NCBI GenBank assembly: GCA_028821235.1
Contig: JAPPGV010000072.1
Span: 1-64,000 of the forward strand
DNA from: a bacterium
GTDB lineage: Bacteria; Actinomycetota; Acidimicrobiia; Spongiisociales; Spongiisociaceae
Direction: 5' to 3'
Length of the DNA: 64,000 nt
Shown: positions 18,830-27,814 of the stretch, piece by piece
How positions within the stretch are numbered: the stretch's first letter is position 1
Layout of the letters: every line of letters begins with the position of its first letter
Translations under genes and position numbers: made by a program
Notes under the pieces: model-generated
What the model was told of the DNA's origin: nothing
The model's input: only the letters and a program-made list of their open reading frames with translations
Databases searched by the model: none

Positions 18830-21412
18830 TTGACACGCCTCTCCGCCGGCGCCCGGGCCGCACTGGTCCTGATGGTTGCCTGGTTCACCGTGGTCGGGGC
18901 CGGACCGGCCCACGCATCCGTACCGGCGTTCGCCGACCAGGTGCGCCGCTCCGACGCGCCGGCCACCGCCACAGCCTCTCCCGAACTGCTGCGCATCTCG
19001 CAGATACAGGGCAGCGGAGCGACCGTCGCGATCACAGGACAGGTTGCGGTCGAGGCGATAACCACTTCCCTGTTCGAGCGGGATGACGTGTTGAGTGGCT
19101 TCTTCCTCCAGGAGGAGGACGCCGACAGCGACGGCGACCCGGAGACCTCCGAAGGCATCTTCGTCTACTGCTCCACCGCGTGCCCGGCCGGCCTGTCCGT
19201 GGGCGACAGCGTGGCAGTGGTCGGGACGGCGGGGGAGTTCGGCGGCGCCAGCCAGATCAACGCTTCCGCCGGAAGCGTCACGGTCCGCTCGTCCGGAAAC
19301 GATCTCCCGACCCCGACGGCAGTGATGCTTCCCGCCCCCGGCAGCACCCGGGCGGAGGGAACCTTCGAGAACCTCGAAGGCATGATCGTCACGTTCCCCG
19401 GCAAGCTGGTGGTCAGCGAGTACTACTGGCTCGCCCGGTACGGGGAGTTGGTGCTCACCGAGGGGCGCCGGCCGTACCAGTTCACCCATGGACACACGCC
19501 GAGCGTGGCCGGATACGCGGCGTTCCTGGCCGACCTGGCCACCAGACGGATCATCCTCGACGACGGCAGCAGAGACCAGAACGATGCCACCTTCCCGCCG
19601 CAGGGGGAGGATGAGGCCTACCCGTATCCGAGTGGCGGGTTGAGTAACACCAATCGCTTCCGGGGCGGCGACTCGATCAAGGGCTTGGGTGGCGTGATGC
19701 ACTGGGCATCCGGCGCGTGGCGGATTCAGCCCGTGCCCGAGAGGTTCGACTACACCTTCACCGCGGACAATCCGCGGCCCGCTGCTCCCGCCGGTGCGGG
19801 CGGCCGCCTCCGGGTGGCCGGCTTCAACGTCCTGAATTACTTCACCACGATCGACGACGGGACGCCGCGATGCGGTCCGGACGGCGGTCTCGGTTGCCGG
19901 GGCGCCGACTCGGCGGCGGAACTGCGCCGGCAGCGTGACAAGATCGTGGCCGCGATGGTGGCCATCGACGCGGATGTCTTCGGGTTGGTAGAGCTCGAGA
20001 ACAACGCCTCGGCCTCGCTCGCCGGTCTGGTCGACGCCCTCAACTTCGCGGAGGGCTCCGACAGGTATGCCTACGTGGACACGGGGACAATCGGAGGCGA
20101 TGTCATCAAGGTCGGGTTGGTCTACCGGCCGGAGTCGGTGACGCCCGCCGGGCCGCACGCCATCATCGACACGTCGGTCGATGCGACTTTCCTGGACACG
20201 AAGAACCGGCCCGCCCTGATCCAGACGTTCGAGGAGGTGGCGACCGGAGAGCGCTTCACGGTGGCCGTCAACCATCTCAAGTCGAAGGGATCGAGCTGCG
20301 AGGAACTGGGCGATCCGGATCTCCGGGACGGTCAGGGCAACTGCAACGGCATCCGGACGGCGGCCGCCGAAGCCCTTGCCCGGTACCTCGCCTCCGATCC
20401 GACAGCCGGCGGGGATCCCGACATCCTGATCATCGGTGATCTGAACGCCTACGCCCGGGAAGATCCGGTCAGGGCCTTGGAAGCGGTTGGCTATACCGAC
20501 CTGATCAGGCGGTTCGTGGGAACCGACGCCTACGGGTACCTGTTCGACGGCCAGCTCGGATACCTGGACTACGCCATGGGCAGCCCGTCGATGCTGCGCC
20601 AGGTCACCGGGGTAGCCGGGTGGTACATCAACGCCGACGAGCCTCCGCTGTTCGACTACAACGACGATGTCCGTGACCCGGGCGAGCGGGCGTACGAGCG
20701 GGAATCGGCAGCCCTACCGATCTACGAGGCCAACGCCTTCCGGTCATCCGACCACGATCCGGTGATCGTCGGCCTGCAGCTCGGGAACCCCACGGCGGAC
20801 GGAGGGGCTCCGGCGGGCGAGGCTCCGGTGGTAGAGACGCCATTCACCGATCTCGGGCAGGCTTCGGACGCCCACCGTGACGACATCCGCCGCATCTACG
20901 GGCTCGGTGTCACGGCAGGCACCTCGGACACCACCTTCTCCCCGCGCACGCTCCTGTCGCTGCCACAGGCGGCTTCCTTCCTCGCCCGGCTGTTCAGGGC
21001 CGTGCAGGGCGAGGACCCTCCCCTGGCCGAGACGCCCTTCACGGATCTCGGGGAGGTCTCGGACGCCCATCGGGACGACATCCGGGGCTTGTACGGGCTC
21101 GGCATCATCGCAAGTGAGCCGTTCACGAGCATCTCGTCCGATGCATGCGTGGCCCGCGGCCGGATGGCGACCCTCCTGGCCAGGTTCCACGCCGTGGTGA
21201 CGGGAAGACTCGCTCCCGTGGTTGCGACCCCCTTCACGGACCTCCACGGGGGAGATACGGCGGCGAGCGGAGACATCGGCCGCATCTACGGGCTGGGTTT
21301 GACGGAGGGCACCTCGGGGACGACCTTCTCCCCCGATGCCTGCACGACCCGCCAGCAGATGGCCTCGTTCATGGCCAGGGCCTACCGGGCCGCGACAACC
21401 GCGATTCGCTAG
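18830..21412 (+). CDS. secreted ExeM/NucH-type nuclease with SLH repeats
   Basis: An extracellular endonuclease of about 860 residues. I chose TTG at 18830: GGGAAGG lies 7 bp upstream, and it begins a good signal peptide (LSAGARAALVLMVAWFTVV, cleavage near AHA-S), whereas the longer frame starts in the preceding terminator. Domains: an OB-like ExeM domain (residues about 60-300, LSGFFLQEEDADSDGDPETS), an endonuclease/exonuclease/phosphatase domain (about 320-640, LRVAGFNVLNYF, GLVELENNA, VNHLKSKGSSC, IGDLNAYAREDPV, SSDHDPVIVGL), and three S-layer-homology-like repeats at the C-terminus (each PFTDL ... I..IYGLG.T.GTS.TTFSP). Paired with the upstream nucleotidase it would degrade extracellular DNA. 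Confidence 0.85.
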   Translation: MTRLSAGARAALVLMVAWFTVVGAGPAHASVPAFADQVRRSDAPATATASPELLRISQIQGSGATVAITGQVAVEAITTSLFERDDVLSGFFLQEEDADSDGDPETSEGIFVYCSTACPAGLSVGDSVAVVGTAGEFGGASQINASAGSVTVRSSGNDLPTPTAVMLPAPGSTRAEGTFENLEGMIVTFPGKLVVSEYYWLARYGELVLTEGRRPYQFTHGHTPSVAGYAAFLADLATRRIILDDGSRDQNDATFPPQGEDEAYPYPSGGLSNTNRFRGGDSIKGLGGVMHWASGAWRIQPVPERFDYTFTADNPRPAAPAGAGGRLRVAGFNVLNYFTTIDDGTPRCGPDGGLGCRGADSAAELRRQRDKIVAAMVAIDADVFGLVELENNASASLAGLVDALNFAEGSDRYAYVDTGTIGGDVIKVGLVYRPESVTPAGPHAIIDTSVDATFLDTKNRPALIQTFEEVATGERFTVAVNHLKSKGSSCEELGDPDLRDGQGNCNGIRTAAAEALARYLASDPTAGGDPDILIIGDLNAYAREDPVRALEAVGYTDLIRRFVGTDAYGYLFDGQLGYLDYAMGSPSMLRQVTGVAGWYINADEPPLFDYNDDVRDPGERAYERESAALPIYEANAFRSSDHDPVIVGLQLGNPTADGGAPAGEAPVVETPFTDLGQASDAHRDDIRRIYGLGVTAGTSDTTFSPRTLLSLPQAASFLARLFRAVQGEDPPLAETPFTDLGEVSDAHRDDIRGLYGLGIIASEPFTSISSDACVARGRMATLLARFHAVVTGRLAPVVATPFTDLHGGDTAASGDIGRIYGLGLTEGTSGTTFSPDACTTRQQMASFMARAYRAATTAIR

Positions 21413-21465
21413 TTGCTAAGTCGTCTTAGAAATCGCTGAACACCACCCACCTGCCGGGCGTCGGG

Positions 21466-22797
21466 TCAGACGGCGTTGCGGGCGATGACATCCCGGTACC
21501 AGTAGGCCGAGGCCTTGGGAGTTCGCCGCTGGGTGGCGTGGTCCACATGGACGAGGCCGAAGCGGCGCGAGTAACCGAAGCCCCACTCGAAGTTGTCCAG
21601 CAGGGTCCAGGCGAAGTAGCCCCGGAGCGGAACGCCGTCATCTATCGCCCTGGCAGCTTCGACAAGATGGCGCTCCAGGTAGGAGCGGCGATCCTCGTCC
21701 TCGACACGGTCCCCGTCCCGGATCGTGTCGGGGTAGGCGGCACCGTTCTCGGTTACGTAGACGGCGCGGGCGCCGTACCCCGCCAGCATCCGGAGCATCG
21801 CGCCCAGGCCTTCGGGTGTCACGGGCCAGCCCATCTCGGTCGCCTCGGCGGCCGGGTCGCGAAGCGGAGGCGGCCGGTCGCAGTCCCTGAGACCCGGGTG
21901 TCCGACCACGTCGGTGCGGTAGTAGTTGAGGCCGATCGAATCGGGCGTGCGGCCGATGATCTCGAGATCGCCATCGGCGACCGCCGACGCCGACCAGCCC
22001 GCAACGGCCAGGAGGTCGTCCGGGTACCGTCCGAGAAAGAGCGGGTCCAGGAACCACCGGTTCATCAGGCCCTCCTCGAGGGCGGCCGCGTCGCGGTCCA
22101 GTGGATGATCCGAGCGCGGCATCCGGGGCTCGAGATTGAGAGCGATACCCACCTCGTGGCCGGAGTGCCCGGCCCGCAGCGTCTGGGATGCCAGGCCATG
22201 TCCGAGCAACTGGTGATGGACCACGTCCAGTTCCGCCCCCGAGCCGACCAGGCCGGGGGCGTGCTGACCGGTACGGTGGCCGAGGTGCGCCACCACCCAG
22301 GGCTCGTTGAGGGTCATCCAGTGCCGCACTCGGTCCCCGAGCCGGGACTCGACGGCCGCGGCGTAGTCGGCGAAGGCATGCGCCGTTCCCCGCACCCTCC
22401 ACCCGCCCTCATCCTCGAGGCACTGCGGGAGATCCCAGTGGAACAGGGTGACGAACGGCTCTATTCCCGCTTCCAGTAGCCCGTCCACCAGCCGGTCATA
22501 GAAGTCCAGGCCGGCCTGGTTGGCGGGGCCCCTGCCGCTAGGCACCACCCGGGGCCACGCCACCGAGAAGCGATAGGCCGACAGCCCCAGGTCCTCCATG
22601 ATCCGGATGTCGTCGCGCCATCTGTGGTAGTGATCGCAGGCCACATCACCGGTGTCGCCGTTGAGCACCCGTCCGGGAAGCCGGCAGAATCGATCCCAGA
22701 CGCTCTCTGACCTCCCGTCCTCGGCCACCGCCCCCTCGATCTGGTAGGACGCCGTGGCGGCGCCCCACAGGAAACCCTCCGGGAACCGCCGGGTCAC
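21466..22797 (-). CDS. GH1 beta-glucosidase
   Basis: A 443-residue glycoside hydrolase family 1 enzyme. The acid/base glutamate is in MTLNEPWVVAHLG (near residue 165) and the nucleophile glutamate in VYVTENGAAYPD (near 350); the N-terminal FLWGAATASYQIEG and C-terminal YFAWTLLDNFEWGFGYSRRFGLVHVD are also diagnostic. No signal peptide, so it acts on sugars inside the cell. Its start overlaps the GH13 stop by 4 bp (22794-22797). Together they suggest use of mixed alpha- and beta-linked glucosides. Confidence 0.93.
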   Translation of the reverse strand: MTRRFPEGFLWGAATASYQIEGAVAEDGRSESVWDRFCRLPGRVLNGDTGDVACDHYHRWRDDIRIMEDLGLSAYRFSVAWPRVVPSGRGPANQAGLDFYDRLVDGLLEAGIEPFVTLFHWDLPQCLEDEGGWRVRGTAHAFADYAAAVESRLGDRVRHWMTLNEPWVVAHLGHRTGQHAPGLVGSGAELDVVHHQLLGHGLASQTLRAGHSGHEVGIALNLEPRMPRSDHPLDRDAAALEEGLMNRWFLDPLFLGRYPDDLLAVAGWSASAVADGDLEIIGRTPDSIGLNYYRTDVVGHPGLRDCDRPPPLRDPAAEATEMGWPVTPEGLGAMLRMLAGYGARAVYVTENGAAYPDTIRDGDRVEDEDRRSYLERHLVEAARAIDDGVPLRGYFAWTLLDNFEWGFGYSRRFGLVHVDHATQRRTPKASAYWYRDVIARNAV

Positions 22798-24389
22798 GAA
22801 GCCAGGACCGCTCCGTCGAGACCATCCAGAGCCAGGACACCGCCGATCGGACCCTTCGCACCCGTGCGGGTAGCCGCCAGCATGGTCCCTTCCGCCGGGA
22901 GCCGGACCGGTTCGTCACCGAAGTTGAGGTAGACGCGCACCGTTTCGCCTCCGGAGCGGCGGCGGTAGGCGAACACGGTCTCCGGCAGGCCCTCGATGGC
23001 TTCGTAGCAACCCGTTCGGAGCGCCCGGGAGCCCTTCCGCACCTCAATGAGGCGGCGGGTGAGGCCGAGCATGGAGTCCGGATCGCCTAACTGCGCCTCG
23101 ACGTTCCTGGTGCCGTCGGGGTCGACGGTGGCCAGCCACGGCCGGCCGGTCGTGAAGCCGGCGTACTCGCCGGCGGTCCATTGCATGGGGGTGCGGCATC
23201 CGTCCCGTCCCAAGCCGGGTTGGCGACGGCCCCACGGATCCTGCTGCTGATCCGGCGGGATGTCGGCCTGGACCATGCCCAGCTCGTCCCCGTAGTAGAG
23301 AGTCGGGGTTCCCCGCAGGGTGAGGAGCATCATGGTGGCGAGGCGGGCCCGGCGCTCCCCGTACCGGGTTGCGATCCGGATCTCGTCGTGGTTGCCCACG
23401 ACGTGGTTGGGCCACGCTCCCGGCCGTAGGACCTCTTCCTGGGTCTCGACCACCTGGCGGGCCCACGAGGCGGTCCAGTCCCCGTGGAGCATCCCGAAGT
23501 AGTACGGCATGTGGAGCTCGTCCCCGTCGCCGTAGTAGGAGGCCCACTCCTCGCCCTCCAGGTGTATCTCCCCGACCGAGAACCGGGGTTGCTCCGCCGA
23601 GAACCCGTCAAGCACGGCCCGGACCTCCCGGAACAGGCCGTGGATGTCGGGGTGACCCCGGTCGTAGACGTGATCGAGGGAGTCGTACTCGCCGAGGTTC
23701 TTGTAGCCGTGTCTGGGAGTTTCCAGCACCGGGTTGGATCGGTAGAGGGGGTCCTTCATCGAGAAGTGGCAGGCGTCGAGGCGGAACCCGTCCACACCCC
23801 GGCGCAGCCAGAAGCGGAGCGTATCGAGCATCGCCGCCCGGGTCTCGTCGTTGCGCCAGTTGATATCGGGCTGCTCGGGCAGGAAGCTATGGAGGTAGTA
23901 CTGGCCGGTGTGGTCGTCGAGGGTCCAGGCCGGGCCGCTGAAGACCGAGATCCAGTTGTTGGGCGGCGAGCCGTCGGGCGCCGGGTCCTTCCACACGTAC
24001 CAGTCGCGCCTGGGATTGTCGCGGGAGGAGCGGGACTCCAGGAACCAGGGGTGTCGGGACGAGGAATGGTTCGGTACCCAGTCGATGATGACCTTCATGC
24101 CCCGTTCGTGGGCGCCATCCACGAGAGCGTCGAAGTCGGCGAGCGTGCCGAACATGGGGTCCACATCGGTGTAGTCGGCCACGTCGTACCCGAAATCGGC
24201 CATCGGGGAGGGATAGAAGGGCGAGATCCACAAGGCGTCGACGCCGAGCGTGCCGGACAGGTAGTCGAGCTTGGAGGTGATACCGGCCAGATCGCCGATC
24301 CCGTCCCCGTTCGAGTCCATGAAGCTGCGGGGATAGATCTGGTAGAAGACAGCCTCCTGCCACCACTCGTATGTCACCGCATCCTCCAA
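22794..24389 (-). CDS. GH13 alpha-glucosidase (oligo-1,6-glucosidase type)
   Basis: A 531-residue alpha-amylase-family enzyme. Visible: YQIYPRSFMDSNGDGIGDL (calcium-like loop of GH13 exo-enzymes), WVPNHSSSRHPWF, the nucleophile aspartate in VDGFRLDACHF (near residue 200), the acid/base glutamate in VGEIHLEGEE and the third carboxylate in VVGNHDEIRIA. Length and motifs fit cytoplasmic alpha-glucosidases such as MalL or AglA. It lacks a signal peptide, in line with hydrolysis of an imported disaccharide. Coupled by a 4-bp overlap to the GH1 gene. Confidence 0.92.
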   Translation of the reverse strand: MEDAVTYEWWQEAVFYQIYPRSFMDSNGDGIGDLAGITSKLDYLSGTLGVDALWISPFYPSPMADFGYDVADYTDVDPMFGTLADFDALVDGAHERGMKVIIDWVPNHSSSRHPWFLESRSSRDNPRRDWYVWKDPAPDGSPPNNWISVFSGPAWTLDDHTGQYYLHSFLPEQPDINWRNDETRAAMLDTLRFWLRRGVDGFRLDACHFSMKDPLYRSNPVLETPRHGYKNLGEYDSLDHVYDRGHPDIHGLFREVRAVLDGFSAEQPRFSVGEIHLEGEEWASYYGDGDELHMPYYFGMLHGDWTASWARQVVETQEEVLRPGAWPNHVVGNHDEIRIATRYGERRARLATMMLLTLRGTPTLYYGDELGMVQADIPPDQQQDPWGRRQPGLGRDGCRTPMQWTAGEYAGFTTGRPWLATVDPDGTRNVEAQLGDPDSMLGLTRRLIEVRKGSRALRTGCYEAIEGLPETVFAYRRRSGGETVRVYLNFGDEPVRLPAEGTMLAATRTGAKGPIGGVLALDGLDGAVLAS

Positions 24390-24515
24390 GAGGCCACACG
24401 TTACCGTCTCAGGGCGTTGTTCACGGTTCCCGGGGCCGCTGCGGGTGGTTGCCGGTCCGTAGGGTGGTCACGATCTCGACGATGGCTGCAGGGCCGCAGG
24501 AGCCTCAGTTCTCCC

Positions 24516-25148
24516 TCAGCAGGCCAGATCGGCATCGAGCCGGATCGAGCGGCCCAGGTGGCGGACTTCGTTGATTTGCACAGCGCGCCCATCGGCCAGC
24601 GTCGCCCAGCTTCCCCCGAACAGGGGAGCACCGACCCCTCCGGCCAGGAGCGGGCCGTAATAGAGGACAGCCCGGTCGATCAGACCGGCGTCGAGGAACG
24701 AGAGGAACATGCCGGACCCTCCCTCCAGCATGATGGTCGCTATCCCAAGCGACCCCAACTGGTCGAGGCCGTGAGCGAGGTTCACGCGGTCACCCGTCGA
24801 GTCGGGCGCCACGATCAGCCGCCCGGGCAGGTCCAGCTCCCTCGGCGCCAGCACGATGGGATCACGGCGGAACAGCTGCGCTCCGGTCGGAAGCGGACCT
24901 GACCCGGCCACGATCACCGGGACCGGTTGCGCCACTCCCTCATCGCTCTCCGCGGGCAGCCTGACCGTCAGCCGGGGATCGTCGGCCCGTACCGTCCCGG
25001 CGCCGACCATTACCGCATCGACCTGTGCCCTCAGCCGGTGAGCATCCCGGCGCGCCTCCGGCGAGCTGATCCACTGGGATGTCCCGTCCGCCGCAGCCAA
25101 CTGACCGTCGAGGGTCATGGCCGCCTTCATGATGACGGTAGGCCGCAT
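24516..25148 (-). CDS. RibD C-terminal-type pyrimidine reductase
   Basis: A 210-residue dihydrofolate-reductase-fold protein with the RibD C-terminal domain pattern (VIMKAAMTLDGQLAA, VGAGTVRADDPRLTVRL, IMLEGGSGMFLSFLDAGLIDRAVLYYGPLLAGG). These reduce the pyrimidine intermediate of riboflavin synthesis or act as general NADPH reductases. The deaminase domain of full RibD is absent. I chose ATG at 25148 because the family starts there; the longer frame to 25352 overlaps ogt. No riboflavin genes are adjacent, so a different substrate is possible. Confidence 0.85.
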   Translation of the reverse strand: MRPTVIMKAAMTLDGQLAAADGTSQWISSPEARRDAHRLRAQVDAVMVGAGTVRADDPRLTVRLPAESDEGVAQPVPVIVAGSGPLPTGAQLFRRDPIVLAPRELDLPGRLIVAPDSTGDRVNLAHGLDQLGSLGIATIMLEGGSGMFLSFLDAGLIDRAVLYYGPLLAGGVGAPLFGGSWATLADGRAVQINEVRHLGRSIRLDADLAC

Positions 25149-25188
25149 ACGGGAAGGGTAATGATCGGACAACCGGCCTACCGGAGAG

Positions 25189-25800
25189 TCACGATGCCCG
25201 GGCGCCGAATATGGCCTTTTCGTGGTCGAGTAGCAGTCGCTTGCGGTCGAGGCCGCCGGCGTAGCCGTGGAGGCTGCCGTCGGCGGCGACCACCCGGTGG
25301 CAGGGGAGCACGACCGGTATCGGGTTGGCGCCCAAGGCTCGTCCCGTGGCACGGGCCGCCTTGGGGTTTCCGGCCAGGGAGGCCACCTGCCCGTACGTGC
25401 GGATCTCGCCCAGCGGGATGGCGGCGGTGGCGGCGAGCACCCGTTCCTGGAAGGGGGTGATCAGGGAGCGGTCGAGACCGGGCGCGGGCTGCGGACGGCC
25501 TTCGAAATAGGAGTCGAGCCAGGACCGCACCCGTGCCACCGCCGACGGGGCCCGGACGATGCGAGGGGATAACTTGGTAGCCACAGACTCCATGATCCGA
25601 TCCAGGTCATCCGTCTCGAACGCGAGGGCGAGGAGGCCTCGTGCAGTCACCAGGGCGGTTAGATCGCCGATGGGAGACGCCACCGCGCTGAAGGCGACCC
25701 GGGCCGATCCCTCCTCGACCGCCCGGCGGGCGAAACGGTCCATAGCACCCGTGTGATCGTCCGATGGCAGGTTCCTGATCCGGTCGGCAATCTTGCTCAT
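25189..25800 (-). CDS. ogt: methylated-DNA-protein-cysteine methyltransferase
   Basis: A 203-residue suicide alkyltransferase that repairs O6-alkylguanine. The C-terminal domain has the active-site motif PVVLPCHRVVAADG (acceptor Cys near residue 167), the helix-turn-helix/arginine finger segment GNPKAARATGRALGANP and FQERVLAATAAIPLGEIRTYG. About 30 residues at the N-terminus (KIADRIRNLPSDDHTGAMDRF) are additional to the usual Ogt start and may be a remnant of another function. The start ATG overlaps the stop of the upstream sigma factor (ATGA), so the two are made together. Confidence 0.92.
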   Translation of the reverse strand: MSKIADRIRNLPSDDHTGAMDRFARRAVEEGSARVAFSAVASPIGDLTALVTARGLLALAFETDDLDRIMESVATKLSPRIVRAPSAVARVRSWLDSYFEGRPQPAPGLDRSLITPFQERVLAATAAIPLGEIRTYGQVASLAGNPKAARATGRALGANPIPVVLPCHRVVAADGSLHGYAGGLDRKRLLLDHEKAIFGARAS

Positions 25801-26255
25801 GTGTAGTCCTTTCGAAGGGAGGCCAGCCCGGCGCGGACGTTCTGGCGGGCGGCCGGCTCGCTGATGGACATCACCGAGGCTATGTCCGCATAGGGCAGGT
25901 CGCCCAGGTAGCGCAAGGTGACCGCGGTGCGCTGCTTGGTCGGCAGGCTGCCCACCCGGTTCCAGAGGTCGGTGTCCCGTACGGTCTGGGGTGGCGAGGG
26001 ACGGTCCGGGGGCGACGGAGAAGGTACTTCCCTTGCGTGCCGCCGCACGTGATCGATGCCCTTGCGATGGGCGATCGTGAAGAGCCAGCCCCTTAGGTTC
26101 CGGTCGTGTCGCAGCCTCTCGTAGGAACGCAGCGCCGCCAGGAGGGTCTCCTGCAGGCAGTCGTCGGCCGCATCCCGGCCAACCATCCCGCACAGGTAAC
26201 GGTGGACGGCCTGGCCGTGCTCGTCGACGAGCCTCTGGAACGGTGGCAGGTTCAT
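25797..26255 (-). CDS. ECF-type RNA polymerase sigma factor
   Basis: A compact 152-residue sigma-70-family factor. Region 2 covers about residues 10-75 (DDCLQETLLAALRSYERLRHD, GWLFTIAHRKGIDHVRRH), and region 4 about 95-150 (LPTKQRTAVTLRYLGDLPYADIASVMSISEPAARQNV). It is translationally coupled to ogt, which suggests it answers alkylation damage or drives its own operon. There is no separate anti-sigma factor gene in the operon. The target promoters cannot be read from this window. Confidence 0.88.
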   Translation of the reverse strand: MNLPPFQRLVDEHGQAVHRYLCGMVGRDAADDCLQETLLAALRSYERLRHDRNLRGWLFTIAHRKGIDHVRRHAREVPSPSPPDRPSPPQTVRDTDLWNRVGSLPTKQRTAVTLRYLGDLPYADIASVMSISEPAARQNVRAGLASLRKDYT

Positions 26256-26365
26256 TACCCAATAAACGGTAGAAGGTCGACATTCGTGAGATAGGTCGCG
26301 CTCACGTAGCCGACGGACCGATTATCGATAGCTCGAGGCCACCCGACCGATCCGCCTGAGTCCGT

Positions 26366-27712
26366 TCACGCCTCCTCGTGGCCGGTTAGGGAGGCGCGTG
26401 CCCGCCGGTCGTCGGGTCCGACCTCGTAGACCACGTTCTGGCGGGTGGCATCTACGTCGGTGGAGTCGAGGTGCTCGTAGATCACCACCCCGGCACCACC
26501 ACAGTCCCCGAATTCGTCACAGCTCAGGACCCCTGTGACGCCTTGGAACCCTGACAGGTTGTCGAGGTACTCGCGCACTCCGGCCCGGTCGATCACGAGG
26601 ACCCCGTCATCCGACCTCACGTAGGAGGCGGCGCTGATCGCGTTCAGGAGCAGCACCGTGGCGTCGTAGGCATGGCCCCAGAATGTCCCGGTGGGTGACC
26701 CACCGGCGGTCTCCTCGAACCGGGCCCGGAGGCTGGGCGCGCTCTGGCCGGTGGTCTGGTTGGTGTTATTCCCGAAGCGTGTGTCGGGGCCCGATACGTA
26801 GGTGCCCTCGCCCTGGGGCAGGCTAAGGAAGTTGTCGTTGAGCAATCCGTCGGCGGTTGAGAACACCATGTCCGAGAACTCCGGCATCTCAGCGGCCTGC
26901 TCCACCAGGTACCGGCCGGTCGGCCAGAAGATCGGGAAGAACAGGGCATCGGGGTCTCCTGCGGCTATCTCGGTGAGGACCGGCACCAGATCCTCGTCCT
27001 CGCGGTCGACCTCCCAGGTACCTGTTATGGCGCCTCCGTGTTCGGCGAACGCGTCGGAGAAGGCCGTGGCGAGACCCAGGGTGTAGGGACCGCCGTCGTG
27101 GACCACCGCAGCGCTGGTCACGCCCTCTCCCGACAGGAAGTGGGCCACGGACTCGCCCTGGACCAGGTCGTTGTGGGCCGTCCGGTAGTACCCGGCGAAG
27201 TGGCTTGCGCCCTCGTTACCGGCCAGGTCCGACGTCAGGGACGGCGCCGTGTTGGAAGGCGAGATCAGGACCATGCCTGCCCTGGTGATGAGGGGCGACG
27301 CATGGGCGGCCGCCGCCGAGCAGTTCGTTCCGACGACACCGACCACATCGCCCTCCGCTACCACCATAGACCCGGTGATCATGCCGCCTTCGGGCGAGCA
27401 CATGTCGTCGAGTCCGACTCCGAGGTTCACGGCGAACCCGTGGATGCGACCGTAGTCCTCCACAGCGAACACGATGGCCCGCTCCGCCGAGTTGCCGAAC
27501 AGCATGAGGTCTCCACCGTTGGTGTAGACGGAGCGGATCTGGATCGATTCACCCGCGGCGACCTCCACAGTGCCCAGGGAACCGTCGCCGAGACTGTCCC
27601 GCGGCTCATCGGCGCAGGCCGTGGCCAGCAACCCGAAGGCCGATAGGGCAACCAGTAGCAGCCGCCAGGAAACGCCGGGCTTAGGAGTCAGGGTATTGAT
27701 AATCGTTCTCAT
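26366..27712 (-). CDS. branched-chain-amino-acid-type binding lipoprotein
   Basis: A 448-residue periplasmic-binding-protein-like I (LivJ/Peripla_BP_6) protein. It starts with a signal peptide and lipobox (LLATAC, Cys33) and has the fold-typical segments FAVNLGVGLDDMCSPEGGM, VVGVVGTNCSAAAAHASPLI, AGMVLISPSNTAPSLT and VVHDGGPYTLGLATAFSDAF. No permease or ATPase genes are near, so it is an orphan binding component or a sensor. It lies 103 bp downstream of argD on the same strand; a link to amino acid uptake is plausible but unproven. Confidence 0.85.
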   Translation of the reverse strand: MRTIINTLTPKPGVSWRLLLVALSAFGLLATACADEPRDSLGDGSLGTVEVAAGESIQIRSVYTNGGDLMLFGNSAERAIVFAVEDYGRIHGFAVNLGVGLDDMCSPEGGMITGSMVVAEGDVVGVVGTNCSAAAAHASPLITRAGMVLISPSNTAPSLTSDLAGNEGASHFAGYYRTAHNDLVQGESVAHFLSGEGVTSAAVVHDGGPYTLGLATAFSDAFAEHGGAITGTWEVDREDEDLVPVLTEIAAGDPDALFFPIFWPTGRYLVEQAAEMPEFSDMVFSTADGLLNDNFLSLPQGEGTYVSGPDTRFGNNTNQTTGQSAPSLRARFEETAGGSPTGTFWGHAYDATVLLLNAISAASYVRSDDGVLVIDRAGVREYLDNLSGFQGVTGVLSCDEFGDCGGAGVVIYEHLDSTDVDATRQNVVYEVGPDDRRARASLTGHEEA

Positions 27713-27814
27713 AGGGCCATGCTATGAAGCGAGACGACCAAGCCGGTGTCTTTGCTCGGCCGCTGCGGGCGGGATCGGCCCAGGCAGGTTGACCGGTAGC
27801 GGAACCGGCGTCCG

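Noticed and set aside
18113-20275. 720-codon minus-strand frame opposite the nucleotidase and nuclease
   Set aside because: It spans the terminator and two well-supported plus-strand genes; no motif in its translation.
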